DNA from: a virus
Virus record (IMG/VR): IMGVR_UViG_3300003322_000571
Span: 1 to 64,000 of that record
Direction: 5' to 3' (one strand)
Length of the DNA stretch: 64,000 nt
The notes under the pieces are model-generated. The model saw only the letters and a list, made by a program, of their open reading frames with translations, searched no databases and was not told where the DNA came from. Shown here in pieces: positions 37,087 through 44,797 of this stretch (the stretch's first letter is position 1; the number at the start of each line of letters is the position of its first letter). The translations under genes and the position numbers were made by a program.

Positions 37087-37360
37087 ATCGTCTCCCGATG
37101 AGAAGTTCAAGAAGCAGTGGAAAGAGACGGCAGCGCGTCTTGCTGACTTGCAGAAGTTGATTTACGACTTCTATGAGCTTCACGATACGGACGTAATTGA
37201 CGGCAGCAAGAAAAAGAAGATTCCGCCGAGGAGAGACCTTCAATTGCAACGTCAACTGTACCGTCAAGAAGCTACCAGGTTGCATAACTTGAGGGTCAAG
37301 CTGATCATGTCAGCTTACGATGAAAATCGTCGTCTCCGTACAGAACTGTTTGAGGATTAA
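36992..37360 (+). CDS. hypothetical protein, 122 aa, GTG start
   Basis: The GTG at 36992 has GTAAGGACATTCT upstream and overlaps the previous gene by 95 bases. Ser/Thr-rich disordered N-terminus, then two basic helices. Unrecognised. A later start would avoid the overlap but has no ribosome binding site. Confidence 0.6.
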   Translation: MKTNNQKVPSAQTKSSKSPSTDQDSSTSIDIESSPDEKFKKQWKETAARLADLQKLIYDFYELHDTDVIDGSKKKKIPPRRDLQLQRQLYRQEATRLHNLRVKLIMSAYDENRRLRTELFED

Positions 37361-37362
37361 TT

Positions 37363-37608
37363 ATGTACGATGCGCTCGAGCGATACATGCGAGCTTGCGA
37401 GGTAGTATTCAACATCATCTCAGCGCCGTTCAAGTTGAGTAAGGATGGCACGCTGGTGTATTACTTCCTGTTTACGTTTGTCGGCGTGCCGTCACTAGCA
37501 GTATCTTTGGTACTTGCTGTATTTGGTTGGTTGACTTGGTGGACAACAGTTGGTGTTATTGTTGTTAACTTGGCTGTAGTTTGGTATTGGTTCATTTACA
37601 AGAAGTGA
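37363..37608 (+). CDS. two-helix membrane protein, 81 aa
   Basis: Two long membrane segments (YYFLFTFVGVPSLAVSLVLA; WWTTVGVIVVNLAVVWYWFI) after an amphipathic N-terminus. Two bases after the previous stop. Candidate holin-like or exclusion protein by form only. Confidence 0.65.
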   Translation: MYDALERYMRACEVVFNIISAPFKLSKDGTLVYYFLFTFVGVPSLAVSLVLAVFGWLTWWTTVGVIVVNLAVVWYWFIYKK

Positions 37609-37613
37609 ACGCT

Positions 37614-37684
37614 GGGATGCAAACTTTAAGGTGAAGTACCTGGCTTTTAACCAGGAAAACAGGGGTCAGTACCCTGGCGTCCTA
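37614..37684 (+). tRNA. tRNA-Lys (TTT), second copy
   Basis: Acceptor GGGATGC/GCGTCCT, anticodon arm CCTGG-CTTTTAA-CCAGG, T arm CAGGG-GTCAGTA-CCCTG with unusual T loop GTCAGTA. No CCA encoded. Confidence 0.88.
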
Positions 37685-37701
37685 CTAACGGGAAGACAGA
37701 C

Positions 37702-38118
37702 ATGACTGAAGACGAAGTAACAGTGATGAAGCAGATCTGGTCGTTGATGATCCATGAAGGTCGTCCGACAGATCCTAATGCTGACTGGTCAATCTACTGC
37801 GGTGATTTTAATGATTACTGGCAGCTTACCAGCACAGGCTGGGATGGATTGAAGAAGCAAAAGGATGCGTTCATCGAACAAATCAAAGAGGTAGGTGTTA
37901 ACATCTACCGCTGCGACGTTCCTGAGTACAATTGTTATGGTCACTTCTGTGATTCCAACTCACCATGCGATCAAGTCCATGTGTGGACAGGGAACATGCT
38001 GTTGAATGATGGGACAAAGATTTTTGTGTCCGCAAAGGATATTGATCTTCGTCCGCTTGTTAATCGATTGACAAGCAAACAAGACCAAGTAGACTTGGTC
38101 AAACTATATTTTGGTTGA
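37702..38118 (+). CDS. hypothetical protein, 138 aa
   Basis: GGGAAGACAGAC precedes the ATG. Four cysteines in YNCYGHFCDSNSPCD could bind a metal. Unrecognised. Confidence 0.65.
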   Translation: MTEDEVTVMKQIWSLMIHEGRPTDPNADWSIYCGDFNDYWQLTSTGWDGLKKQKDAFIEQIKEVGVNIYRCDVPEYNCYGHFCDSNSPCDQVHVWTGNMLLNDGTKIFVSAKDIDLRPLVNRLTSKQDQVDLVKLYFG

Positions 38119-38142
38119 TTTAGCACATACAAGGAGGATGCT

Positions 38143-38196
38143 ATGACACCGCTAAACGCATCGAGCGAACCAATGGAGTTCCGCGTAACAGTGTAA
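38143..38196 (+). CDS. possible leader peptide, 17 aa
   Basis: MTPLNASSEPMEFRVTV preceded by AAGGAGGATGCT, one of the best ribosome binding sites in the window. Short distance to the next gene suggests a leader or a separately made micro-protein. Confidence 0.35.
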   Translation: MTPLNASSEPMEFRVTV

Positions 38197-38222
38197 ACGG
38201 AATATCGAACAAGTTCAAGAGG

Positions 38223-38513
38223 ATGGCCGAGATCTACAGGATCTTTGCTAAAGACTGGGAACACGTACTCGACTTTTCCGATGACGCTTTATTGCAGTTG
38301 TATAACCACGAATCGTACGGTGGGCGTATTGATTCGAACAATGGTTATGCGCACGGCAAAAAGTATCTTAATTTGCACGTTACGATGTGGAAAGAAGATA
38401 TCGCAAAGGGCTTGCTTTTCAAGCATGAGCTATACGAAGACAACGTCTTCCCTCACTGGTGGCTAGACAACATCTTGAAAGATGTGTACAACAACTATGC
38501 TACCTGGAAATAA
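38223..38513 (+). CDS. hypothetical protein, 96 aa
   Basis: MAEIYRIFAKDWEHVLDFSD..., soluble, aromatic-rich. AAGAGG lies directly before the ATG, too close for an ideal site, so the start is uncertain. Confidence 0.6.
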   Translation: MAEIYRIFAKDWEHVLDFSDDALLQLYNHESYGGRIDSNNGYAHGKKYLNLHVTMWKEDIAKGLLFKHELYEDNVFPHWWLDNILKDVYNNYATWK

Positions 38514-38530
38514 TCACAAGAACACATCCT

Positions 38531-38872
38531 ATGAACACGCATTCTGTCCCTCAAGACGTCCTACAAAAATTCTTCACGAACACAGACGACACAGGTCGCT
38601 TTGTGTATACGTCGAAGCGAACAGGCCGCACATACTTTGTCGAGCCTATTGAAACCGCTCACACACCTAAATGGGGTTCTGTTGATCCTGCGACAGGCAA
38701 CCTCATGCATAAGAAGGGCGACGGTAAGTACCGTGGTGGTATCTCTCCTAGCGAATCGTTGATCACGCCGGAGAATGGTTTCAAGAATATTCAGGTGCTA
38801 GACCGCGGTACAAGTCCTTTGCTTGCAATCGACTATATCGATTCAAAGTACCCTGATAAAGTTGACACTTAA
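38531..38872 (+). CDS. hypothetical protein, 113 aa
   Basis: Start ATG 38531. RFVYTSKRTGRTYFVEPI and a Lys/Gly loop (HKKGDGKYRGGISP) suggest a nucleic-acid- or phosphate-binding surface, but no family is recognised. Confidence 0.6.
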   Translation: MNTHSVPQDVLQKFFTNTDDTGRFVYTSKRTGRTYFVEPIETAHTPKWGSVDPATGNLMHKKGDGKYRGGISPSESLITPENGFKNIQVLDRGTSPLLAIDYIDSKYPDKVDT

Positions 38873-39005
38873 ACGGGTTAACTTGACACTGAGCGCGATT
38901 GAGTCTCCTCGCTCATAAAACATACGAAGAGATCCGCGTAGCGCGATCCAGCGCCATCCTGTAAAGGGCAAGTACTGGAAGGTCAGGCAGCGGCTGACCA
39001 ATCAT
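38873..39005 (+). other. gene-free stretch with hairpins
   Basis: Contains TTGACACT (a second copy lies at 38864-38871 in the gene end), hairpins GATC-CGCG-TAG-CGCG-ATC near 38935-38955 and GGTCAG-CTGACC at about 38981-38999. Probably part of a tRNA precursor or a small structured RNA. Confidence 0.3.
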
Positions 39006-39079
39006 GGGGGCGGAGTGTTTACGGGATAGCACGTTACTCTTGCACGGTTTCAGATCGAGTTCAAGCCTCGACGCCTCCA
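39006..39079 (+). tRNA. tRNA-Ala (TGC), probable
   Basis: Acceptor GGGGGCG/CGCCTCC including G3-T70, D arm GTG...CAC, T arm TCGAG-TTCAAGC-CTCGA, anticodon loop CTTGCAC with a weak stem. No CCA encoded. Confidence 0.7.
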
Positions 39080-39102
39080 CAAACTTCTAGACGAGAATAG
39101 AC

Positions 39103-39543
39103 ATGAAAGTCCGCAAGATCGCTAAGGCGAAACTCTTCACTTATGCACAACGCCAAGCGTTTTACACCGCGCGTTGGTTCAGTCTGCGATTCAGTGCATG
39201 GGGGAGCGACGTACGTCGTGCAGCTCGCCATTTGAAGGTCGGTACAATCATTGAGACGTGTGGCCTTGACGTTGCTGAAATCGTTAACGTTGATTGGCAA
39301 GATGACAGTATCAAATACAAGTCACTGACACGTCCTGACCAAGGGTTTGGATACTGCAGTATTCGTAATTGTGGACCTCTGCCTCTTCGTCCTTACGCTG
39401 TTGAGCGCCGTCTTGACCTGTTTAACAAGTACGGAAAAGACGGTCTGTCTCTGCGTTATTACGTCGAAGATTGCCGGATGCCAATCGAAGAAGCTAAGAA
39501 GCAGCTTGACGCTTTTAAGGCGGAGTGGAATGCGAAAGAATGA
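39103..39543 (+). CDS. hypothetical protein, 146 aa
   Basis: Basic N-terminus (MKVRKIAKAKLFTYAQRQ), central beta strands, helical end. No family recognised. Overlaps the next gene by 14 bases. Confidence 0.65.
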   Translation: MKVRKIAKAKLFTYAQRQAFYTARWFSLRFSAWGSDVRRAARHLKVGTIIETCGLDVAEIVNVDWQDDSIKYKSLTRPDQGFGYCSIRNCGPLPLRPYAVERRLDLFNKYGKDGLSLRYYVEDCRMPIEEAKKQLDAFKAEWNAKE

Positions 39544-39892
39544 TCTGATCAAGATGCTACAGGACCTACCTGGTAATCCTGAAGTTGTGTTCTGGAACGG
39601 ATTTGTCAATGACTACCATCATATTGATCGTAACGTTGAGACGGTGACACTGGTCAAAGAAACACGAGAGTTTGTTCGTCATTGCTTGACGCTTGCTTCG
39701 GGTGGGGTTCCTCCTACGGAGCAAACGTTGGATGCTGCAATGAAACGTCGTGAATGGGAACGTCCGAACGAATTTGTTGATCCTAATGAACATCAACAGT
39801 GGTACGGCACGAAGAAGAAAAAGTTGTACGTGCTACAAGGATTGCCGCGCGGTAAGACTATGTGGGATCGTATGGGTGACATGGAATACTAA
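39530..39892 (+). CDS. hypothetical protein, 120 aa
   Basis: Start ATG 39530 with GGCGGAGTGGA. MRKNDLIKMLQDLPGNPEVVFWNGFVND resembles small phage proteins of the 'LPxDAEVxxW' type, function unknown. Adjacent start of the next gene. Confidence 0.65.
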   Translation: MRKNDLIKMLQDLPGNPEVVFWNGFVNDYHHIDRNVETVTLVKETREFVRHCLTLASGGVPPTEQTLDAAMKRREWERPNEFVDPNEHQQWYGTKKKKLYVLQGLPRGKTMWDRMGDMEY

Positions 39893-40075
39893 ATGGCAAC
39901 AACCACAAATCAAAAGGCGATGGCACTGCTTGATTTATGTGAGAAGTTCGTTAACGACCAAAGGATTTCTTGCCCCGAAGCTGTTTACCAAACAGATAGG
40001 GTCATTGAAAATGCATATGACTTCATTACAGAAGTGTGTGAAATCGTAGGCTATTACGAATACCCGGAGGAATGA
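39893..40075 (+). CDS. hypothetical protein, 60 aa
   Basis: Helical, soluble; begins immediately after the previous stop and overlaps the next start by four bases, so translation is coupled. Unrecognised. Confidence 0.6.
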   Translation: MATTTNQKAMALLDLCEKFVNDQRISCPEAVYQTDRVIENAYDFITEVCEIVGYYEYPEE

Positions 40076-40269
40076 TGGGAACTTTGATTTGGTTGGTGTT
40101 CACGACCGTCGTTGGCGGTCTGATCGGCAAGTATGTCCCTGCTGAATCGCAAGCGTTCATCGGTGCTGTGATCGGCTTTGTTGTCGGTCTGGTTCTTCGA
40201 CTGATTGTTGCGGGCGGTGGCGAAGGTCTCGATGATCTTGCTGACGGTATCGGCGACATGATCGACTGA
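40072..40269 (+). CDS. small membrane protein, 65 aa
   Basis: Two membrane segments (TLIWLVFTTVVGGLIG; FIGAVIGFVVGLVLRLIVA), acidic end. CCGGAGGA lies just upstream; the second ATG (40075) has the better spacing and may be the real start. Confidence 0.65.
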   Translation: MMGTLIWLVFTTVVGGLIGKYVPAESQAFIGAVIGFVVGLVLRLIVAGGGEGLDDLADGIGDMID

Positions 40270-40276
40270 TGGTATT

Positions 40277-40349
40277 GGGGGATTAGCTCAGCTGGGAGAG
40301 CGACGGATTTGCAATTCGTAGGTCAGGAGTTCGATCCTCCTATCCTCCA
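40277..40349 (+). tRNA. tRNA-Ala (TGC)
   Basis: Acceptor GGGGGAT/ATCCTCC with G3-T70, anticodon arm ACGGA-TTTGCAA-TTCGT, standard D arm. No CCA encoded. Confidence 0.92.
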
Positions 40350-40364
40350 CAAAGAAAGTAACGT

Positions 40365-40532
40365 ATGGTACTGACATTTACATTGGCGTGGTGGATGATT
40401 CCACTAGCGGTTGCAGTAATCGGAACGTTGTTCATGCCAACAGGTTCAGGTGGCTTTGTAGTAGGGCTACTGTGCTGGTTTGCAGCGATTTGTATCGTAT
40501 TAGGTCGTTATGTCGGCCTGTGGTTCGGTTGA
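40365..40532 (+). CDS. small membrane protein, 55 aa
   Basis: Almost entirely hydrophobic, two helices (WWMIPLAVAVIGTLFM; FVVGLLCWFAAICIVLG). GAAAGTAACGT upstream is a weak ribosome binding site. Unrecognised. Confidence 0.6.
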   Translation: MVLTFTLAWWMIPLAVAVIGTLFMPTGSGGFVVGLLCWFAAICIVLGRYVGLWFG

Positions 40533-40541
40533 ACATTTTAT

Positions 40542-40612
40542 ACCTCGTTAGCTCAAAGGTAGAGCGCTGCATTGACATTGCAGATACGGCGGATCGTTAC
40601 CGTCACGAGGTA
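40542..40612 (+). tRNA. tRNA-Val (GAC)
   Basis: Acceptor ACCTCGT/ACGAGGT, anticodon arm CTGCA-TTGACAT-TGCAG. T loop ATCGTTA is unusual. No CCA encoded. Confidence 0.9.
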
Positions 40613-40633
40613 CAAAGATACGTTATAACGTTT

Positions 40634-40704
40634 GCTCTCATAGTACAGTGGCAGTACACGACCTTGGTACGGTTGAGACATGGGTTCAATTCCCGTTGAG
40701 AGCA
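40634..40704 (+). tRNA. tRNA-Thr (GGT)
   Basis: Acceptor GCTCTCA/TGAGAGC, anticodon arm CGACC-TTGGTAC-GGTTG, T arm ATGGG-TTCAATT-CCCGT. No CCA encoded. Confidence 0.9.
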
Positions 40705-40708
40705 CAAA

Positions 40709-40906
40709 ATGATTGTTTGTATTTGTCATTTTGTCCGTTCCCAAGACATTGAAAAATGTATTGAAGACGGATGTGATTTGGAAGGCATCCAAAAGCGAAC
40801 ACGTGCATGTACATCATGTATGCGCTGCAGAGATGTCATTGAAGACTTGTTACAGAAGGGAACTAGTGATGCTAGGCTATCCAGTGAGGATGACGGGACG
40901 AGATAG
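40709..40906 (+). CDS. BFD-like [2Fe-2S] protein
   Basis: 65 aa. MIVCICHFV then CTSCMRCRDVI gives the C-x-C...C-x2-C pattern of bacterioferritin-associated ferredoxin domains. It may deliver electrons to release iron from ferritin-like stores such as the phage Dps. Ends with TAG, rarely used here. Confidence 0.75.
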   Translation: MIVCICHFVRSQDIEKCIEDGCDLEGIQKRTRACTSCMRCRDVIEDLLQKGTSDARLSSEDDGTR

Positions 40907-41138
40907 TTGGTCCGGTCCTGAAGATAACGGTTACTACGTGTTCAACAGCGATGCTGCACGTAAGGCGTATATCAACGACCAGATGAAGGATCGACGTGGT
41001 GCTGCTCCGGAATACTACGTTGAGTACACTTCCGAACAACCGTTCGAGCTGTTGCCTGAAAGCGTCAACAAGTTCGACGAAGATGGCAAGTTCTTTGCTG
41101 AAAAGATCAGCAAGACTGTCAAAATCAACTTGGTGTGA
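40869..41138 (+). CDS. hypothetical protein, 89 aa
   Basis: Start ATG 40869 after GAAGGGAACTAGTG, overlapping the BFD gene by 38 bases. Soluble, charged. Unrecognised. Confidence 0.6.
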   Translation: MLGYPVRMTGRDSWSGPEDNGYYVFNSDAARKAYINDQMKDRRGAAPEYYVEYTSEQPFELLPESVNKFDEDGKFFAEKISKTVKINLV

Positions 41139-41140
41139 AC

Positions 41141-41350
41141 ATGAAACTGGTTGAAGTCACCGGAACTATCCCTGCAGGCTCGTATCCAGCTGTATGCAGC
41201 GGATACGTGTCTGAGTTCAAAGTGAACGGTCAAACATACCGTGCGAAATTCAAGATTGGAGTTCGCGGTATCAACATTCAAGACACCGTGACGGTTACCC
41301 CTGAAGGGATTACGTCGCAGCATCTTGGCGCCAACGGTATTATCGTTTAA
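41141..41350 (+). CDS. small beta-rich protein, 69 aa
   Basis: MKLVEVTGTIPAGSYPAVCSG..., predicted all-beta; two bases after the previous stop and sharing one base with the HNH start. Unrecognised. Confidence 0.6.
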   Translation: MKLVEVTGTIPAGSYPAVCSGYVSEFKVNGQTYRAKFKIGVRGINIQDTVTVTPEGITSQHLGANGIIV

Positions 41351-41763
41351 TGTCGTACGCAAAAAAGACGATCACTTGTATCTATTGCGGTTGTACCAAA
41401 GATCAAAGCCGGCATTCTGCCAAAGGTAAGTACTGTTCCAATAAATGTCAACAGGACTTCCAATATCAACAATACGTCACTCAATGGAAATCAGGCGAGG
41501 TGACTGGTCTCGTTGGTAAGACAGGTATTAGTTACCATGTTCGCAGATATGTGTTTGCGAAATATAACAACAAGTGCTGTATTTGTGGCTGGCGTGAACA
41601 GCATCCCACAGATGGTTCAATCCCTCTAGAAATTGATCATATTGATGGCGATTGGACTAACACCATTGAGAGTAATCTTCGGTTGCTATGTCCCAACTGT
41701 CATAGTTTGACCCCTACATATAAAAGTAGGAATCGTGGTAAGAGTTCACGAACGTATAAATAA
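41350..41763 (+). CDS. HNH homing endonuclease
   Basis: 137 aa. N-terminal zinc finger CIYCGC...YCSNKC, then CCICGW, LEIDHIDGDWTN and NLRLLCPNCHSLTPTY, close to the C-terminal domain of the 7902 protein. Lies just upstream of a Thr tRNA. No late promoter hairpin is visible, unlike other endonuclease genes here. Confidence 0.88.
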   Translation: MSYAKKTITCIYCGCTKDQSRHSAKGKYCSNKCQQDFQYQQYVTQWKSGEVTGLVGKTGISYHVRRYVFAKYNNKCCICGWREQHPTDGSIPLEIDHIDGDWTNTIESNLRLLCPNCHSLTPTYKSRNRGKSSRTYK

Positions 41764-41770
41764 CTCCATT

Positions 41771-41841
41771 GCCCTTGTAGTATATTGGTATTACAATTGC
41801 CTTGTAAGCATTAGAAGACGGTTCGATTCCGTACTGGGGCA
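41771..41841 (+). tRNA. tRNA-Thr (TGT), third copy
   Basis: Acceptor GCCCTTG/CTGGGGC (one mismatch), anticodon loop CTTGTAA, T arm ACGG-TTCGATT-CCGT. No CCA encoded. Confidence 0.82.
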
Positions 41842-42035
41842 CAGTCCGAATGTGGTAGCACGGCCGTAAAGGTATAGTCGACCAGCATTTCCGCAGTCGT
41901 AAGCGGATTCATCGAAGCTAGAAAGGCGTACTAGCGCTCGAAAGAGAGATGAGGAAAAAGAAGGCCTTGCAGGTTCTTACCTGGACAAGGGGACTGACCG
42001 TAGGTCAGAAGCCGGTTCTTCTGCCGTCCTTCGAT
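41842..42035 (+). ncRNA. candidate structured non-coding RNA
   Basis: No ORF. CAGTCC at the start pairs with GGACTG near 41985. CATCGAAG (about 41910) pairs with CTTCGATG (42028-42035) followed by TTTTTG, a terminator-like end. Internal hairpins: TCCGC/GCGGA, GCTAG/CTAGC, AGGT-TCTT-ACCT, CTGACC-GTA-GGTCAG and AGAAG/CTTCT. Lies between two Thr tRNAs. Family unknown. Confidence 0.45.
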
Positions 42036-42041
42036 GTTTTT

Positions 42042-42112
42042 GCTCTGTTAGTATAGTGGTATTATGCGACACTCGTAACGTTGAGACTGCAGTTCGATTC
42101 TGCAACGGAGCA
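42042..42112 (+). tRNA. tRNA-Thr (CGT)
   Basis: Acceptor GCTCTGT/ACGGAGC, anticodon loop CTCGTAA, T arm CTGCAG-TTCGATT-CTGCA. One mismatch in the anticodon stem. No CCA encoded. Confidence 0.82.
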
Positions 42113-42265
42113 CAAAGCAAGTAGCATTAAGGTCGGTTGTTACAGTTCAGCCCGAATAGATGCGCATCAAGTGACAAACAAGCAACTGTATGCTGTCGCA
42201 TGAGCTTGCCTCCCCTTAAACAAGTACATCTAAATTGGTCTTTTGACCCGTTTTCTTTAATTGCG

Positions 42266-42299
42266 AACCCTCCTATAGTTGCTGAAACTTAGGAGGGTT
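42266..42299 (+). promoter_or_regulatory. hairpin sequestering the ribosome binding site of 42305
   Basis: AACCCTCCTA pairs perfectly with TAGGAGGGTT; the second arm contains the AGGAGG site. Translation of the following gene would need the hairpin to open, or it acts as an attenuator. Rest of 42113-42265 shows no gene. Confidence 0.55.
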
Positions 42300-42304
42300 T
42301 CCCT

Positions 42305-42706
42305 ATGCAATACAGGATCACCGTGACGGCTGTTCCGTCCGATCTTGCACGCGGTAACAATAAGCCGTACATTGACTGGATTCGTCAGCTGACCGGTGAT
42401 GCACTTGCTGATGGCCATCGCAAGTTCTGTGCGATCCGTGATGGCATGCCGTTGTCATACGTGACGTGGTATCGTCCGACCAAGCCTGCTCCTCTTGGAT
42501 TGTCAGTCGAAGTTGAGGAAATCCTGACGGAGCAGGAACTGAAAGACCGTGAAGCTGCGCAGCTCCGTGAGTTCATGGTCGAAAAGTTCCAAAACCTGCT
42601 CAAAGAGGGCGCTGAGGGATTCAGCGGCTCCGCTGTCGAAGCATGCCGCATGCTGATCAAAGATCCGACACTGATCGGTCACAAGTACATCGCAGCGGGT
42701 GGTTGA
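42305..42706 (+). CDS. hypothetical protein, 133 aa
   Basis: Soluble alpha/beta protein; helical second half (EEILTEQELKDREAAQLREF). Its ribosome binding site is in a hairpin. Unrecognised. Confidence 0.65.
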   Translation: MQYRITVTAVPSDLARGNNKPYIDWIRQLTGDALADGHRKFCAIRDGMPLSYVTWYRPTKPAPLGLSVEVEEILTEQELKDREAAQLREFMVEKFQNLLKEGAEGFSGSAVEACRMLIKDPTLIGHKYIAAGG

Positions 42707-42707
42707 T

Positions 42708-43205
42708 ATGGATCGATATACACCATTCGTCATTGCTGGCGTTCTTGCGTTTGGATCGGTCGCTGTACTACGCACCTGTTCCCCGAGTTACCGTGAGGTG
42801 GTTGACAAGCCTGCGGTTTCGATCACCGTCAATCACACGAAGGCTCCGTACCAATGGAAAGTGATCCGTGTGCTCGACGGTGATACCGTTGAAGTCGATG
42901 CAAAGTTCTTCCCCGAAGAGCTCGGCAACATCCGCGTGCGGATTGAAGGAATCGATACACCCGAATCAGGTGGCCGAGCAAAATGTGACGACGAACGTGA
43001 CCGTGCGAAAGTCGCAAAGAAGTTCGCCAAGGACACTCTGGAAGGCAAAGTGATCGAAGTCCGTCAAGTGAAGACAGACAAGTACGGTGGTCGTATCGTC
43101 GGTGACATCTACATCGATGGCAAACCCTATCGCCAGCTGTTGCTTGAAAAGGGACTTGCGAAGTCGTATGATGGTGGTACAAAATCATCATGGTGTCGCC
43201 TATGA
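42708..43205 (+). CDS. membrane-anchored staphylococcal-nuclease-like protein
   Basis: 165 aa. N-terminal membrane helix (FVIAGVLAFGSVAVL), then an SNase domain: VLDGDTVEVDAKFF, RVRIEGIDTPES (catalytic Arg/Asp), DKYGGRIVGDIYIDGK. Length and motifs fit a thermonuclease-type domain that degrades DNA or RNA in the periplasm or at the membrane. Confidence 0.88.
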   Translation: MDRYTPFVIAGVLAFGSVAVLRTCSPSYREVVDKPAVSITVNHTKAPYQWKVIRVLDGDTVEVDAKFFPEELGNIRVRIEGIDTPESGGRAKCDDERDRAKVAKKFAKDTLEGKVIEVRQVKTDKYGGRIVGDIYIDGKPYRQLLLEKGLAKSYDGGTKSSWCRL

Positions 43206-43366
43206 AAAAGCTATTCACTTACGTCCCTCAGAAACTAAGCAAATTCTTCGGTCAAGACCGGTACACACTGTTTGCGTTGTACGGGTTCTGGTGGACATTC
43301 TTGTCTGAAATTGTCCTCTTGATTTTGATCTCCGGCTTGGCGCTGTTCTACTGGCTGTTCGAATGA
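43202..43366 (+). CDS. small membrane protein, 54 aa
   Basis: One C-terminal membrane segment (EIVLLILISGLALFYWLF) after a basic amphipathic N-terminus. Overlaps both neighbours by four bases, hence coupled translation with the nuclease. Confidence 0.65.
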   Translation: MKKLFTYVPQKLSKFFGQDRYTLFALYGFWWTFLSEIVLLILISGLALFYWLFE

Positions 43367-43563
43367 AAGTCAATGTAGGCCATAAGCCATACTCTGCAGG
43401 GATGCGTCTGATGCTGTCTCATGCAGTACGGCAGCATTTTCAGGACTGGACTTCTGTTGTTGTCGTGCATCATTACACTGATAATAGCGATAAACTTCAA
43501 CTTGAAGTAGAGCGCCGTCATCAAGACGGGACAATCACATTTGAACGGTTGATTTTCAAATGA
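43363..43563 (+). CDS. hypothetical protein, 66 aa
   Basis: Begins MKVNVGHKPYSAGMRLMLSHAV; mixed alpha/beta, overlaps both neighbours by four bases. Unrecognised. Confidence 0.6.
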   Translation: MKVNVGHKPYSAGMRLMLSHAVRQHFQDWTSVVVVHHYTDNSDKLQLEVERRHQDGTITFERLIFK

Positions 43564-43940
43564 AAACGCGAATCACGAAACAACATGAGCTGATGTCCGA
43601 AGAACGTTTCGACGACATCAAGAACAAGCTTCGCCATCTGTTGATTGACGGCGTGATCCTGTATTTCGACGACAGCACGCAAGTGCGTTGGCTCGACGCC
43701 GGCCAAACGTACGAAGCAGGCGACTACATTTACAAGGCGATGGAAAGTGGTGTGTTCATCCTGTGGCCTGGAAATGATGAACACCACTGGATGTATCACG
43801 GTTCGTTCAAGATGTACGAATCTGCTCTGTTCGACGGAATCCTCGAGAGCGCCGAAAAGGCATATGAACTCGAAGGATGGTTCACTGGCGTTCTTGCCAG
43901 TAAGGTGCTGACTGACATGCGCCGCGAAAGGAAAATCTAA
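43560..43940 (+). CDS. hypothetical protein, 126 aa
   Basis: Soluble, helical ends, tryptophans around WPGNDEHHWMYHG. Unrecognised. Part of a tightly packed run 42708-45393. Confidence 0.6.
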   Translation: MKTRITKQHELMSEERFDDIKNKLRHLLIDGVILYFDDSTQVRWLDAGQTYEAGDYIYKAMESGVFILWPGNDEHHWMYHGSFKMYESALFDGILESAEKAYELEGWFTGVLASKVLTDMRRERKI

Positions 43941-44797
43941 TGCTGCCCCATCGCCTTAACAAGGATGCTGAATCGTATGAAGATGTTTTTCAGTACTTTC
44001 AGACACGTGCTCTCCAACTGACGCCGTACGGCGTACGGTGGAATCGACGTCTCGAAAAAGTCGATGGCGGCTATACGACTGTGCTGACTTACCTCGGACG
44101 GAACTATAGCTCGTTCTATACTGTTCTGTCTGAACGTGGTAAGGGCAAGACTGAAAAGATGGCAAGGGCACTGCCGTACGAAGTGTTGACTGTTCCTGAC
44201 TGTCATATCGCAGGATTCCTTGACTACCACAAGATTCCGTACGACATGTTCTCGGGAATTATTTCGAATACTGTTGAGTACGAAAAGATCGAGCAGTACT
44301 ACGGTACACGTCAGCCGAATCGCGCTCCTGTTTACTTCATGAATCACGTCGACGAAGGGATGTATATCCTCGACAAGATTGGTGCTAGTGATGCGGCAAT
44401 GCGGGCATTTGCGCTCCATCCGATCATCCAAGATGACAAGGACATGCCTGTCAACTACAAGTCGTTGCTTGATTGCAACCCTGAAGCGTTGATTTTGGCT
44501 GTAGAATATCGGAATATTGCCAATCAGTACCTGTCCAATAAGGTAACTGTGTCTGGTGATACGTTCGATTACCACGGAGGTCCGGTGCTCGGTCCTGTCA
44601 AGGCTGTCAACGACATGTTGATTGCTGACAAGATTCAGAACTACAAGGACTTCCTGCTGTATCACCACAAGACGCACCCCCGGTCCCGGGAACTGGAAGC
44701 GTATTTCAAGGTCTGGCTTGAAGCGCTTGGGATCACGAACTTCAAGGATTGGTTCGATGAATTGAACGAACTCAATCCGCCACACAATATGCGATGA
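43940..44797 (+). CDS. hypothetical protein, 285 aa
   Basis: All-helical in look. A conserved-looking block MRAFALHPIIQDDKDMPVN and LDCNPEALILAVEYRNIAN resembles proteins of unknown function in large phages. No catalytic motif recognised. Confidence 0.65.
   Translation: MLPHRLNKDAESYEDVFQYFQTRALQLTPYGVRWNRRLEKVDGGYTTVLTYLGRNYSSFYTVLSERGKGKTEKMARALPYEVLTVPDCHIAGFLDYHKIPYDMFSGIISNTVEYEKIEQYYGTRQPNRAPVYFMNHVDEGMYILDKIGASDAAMRAFALHPIIQDDKDMPVNYKSLLDCNPEALILAVEYRNIANQYLSNKVTVSGDTFDYHGGPVLGPVKAVNDMLIADKIQNYKDFLLYHHKTHPRSRELEAYFKVWLEALGITNFKDWFDELNELNPPHNMR

Noticed and set aside
38866-38900. TTGACA promoter at 38888
   Set aside because: No -10 hexamer at 16-19 bases; TTGACACT is also repeated within the preceding gene end.
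41842-42035. tmRNA
   Set aside because: No alanine acceptor end with a T arm at the 3' side and no tag-peptide reading frame.
42242-42280. TTGACC with TATAGT as a promoter for 42305
   Set aside because: The spacing is 25 bp, outside the usable range.
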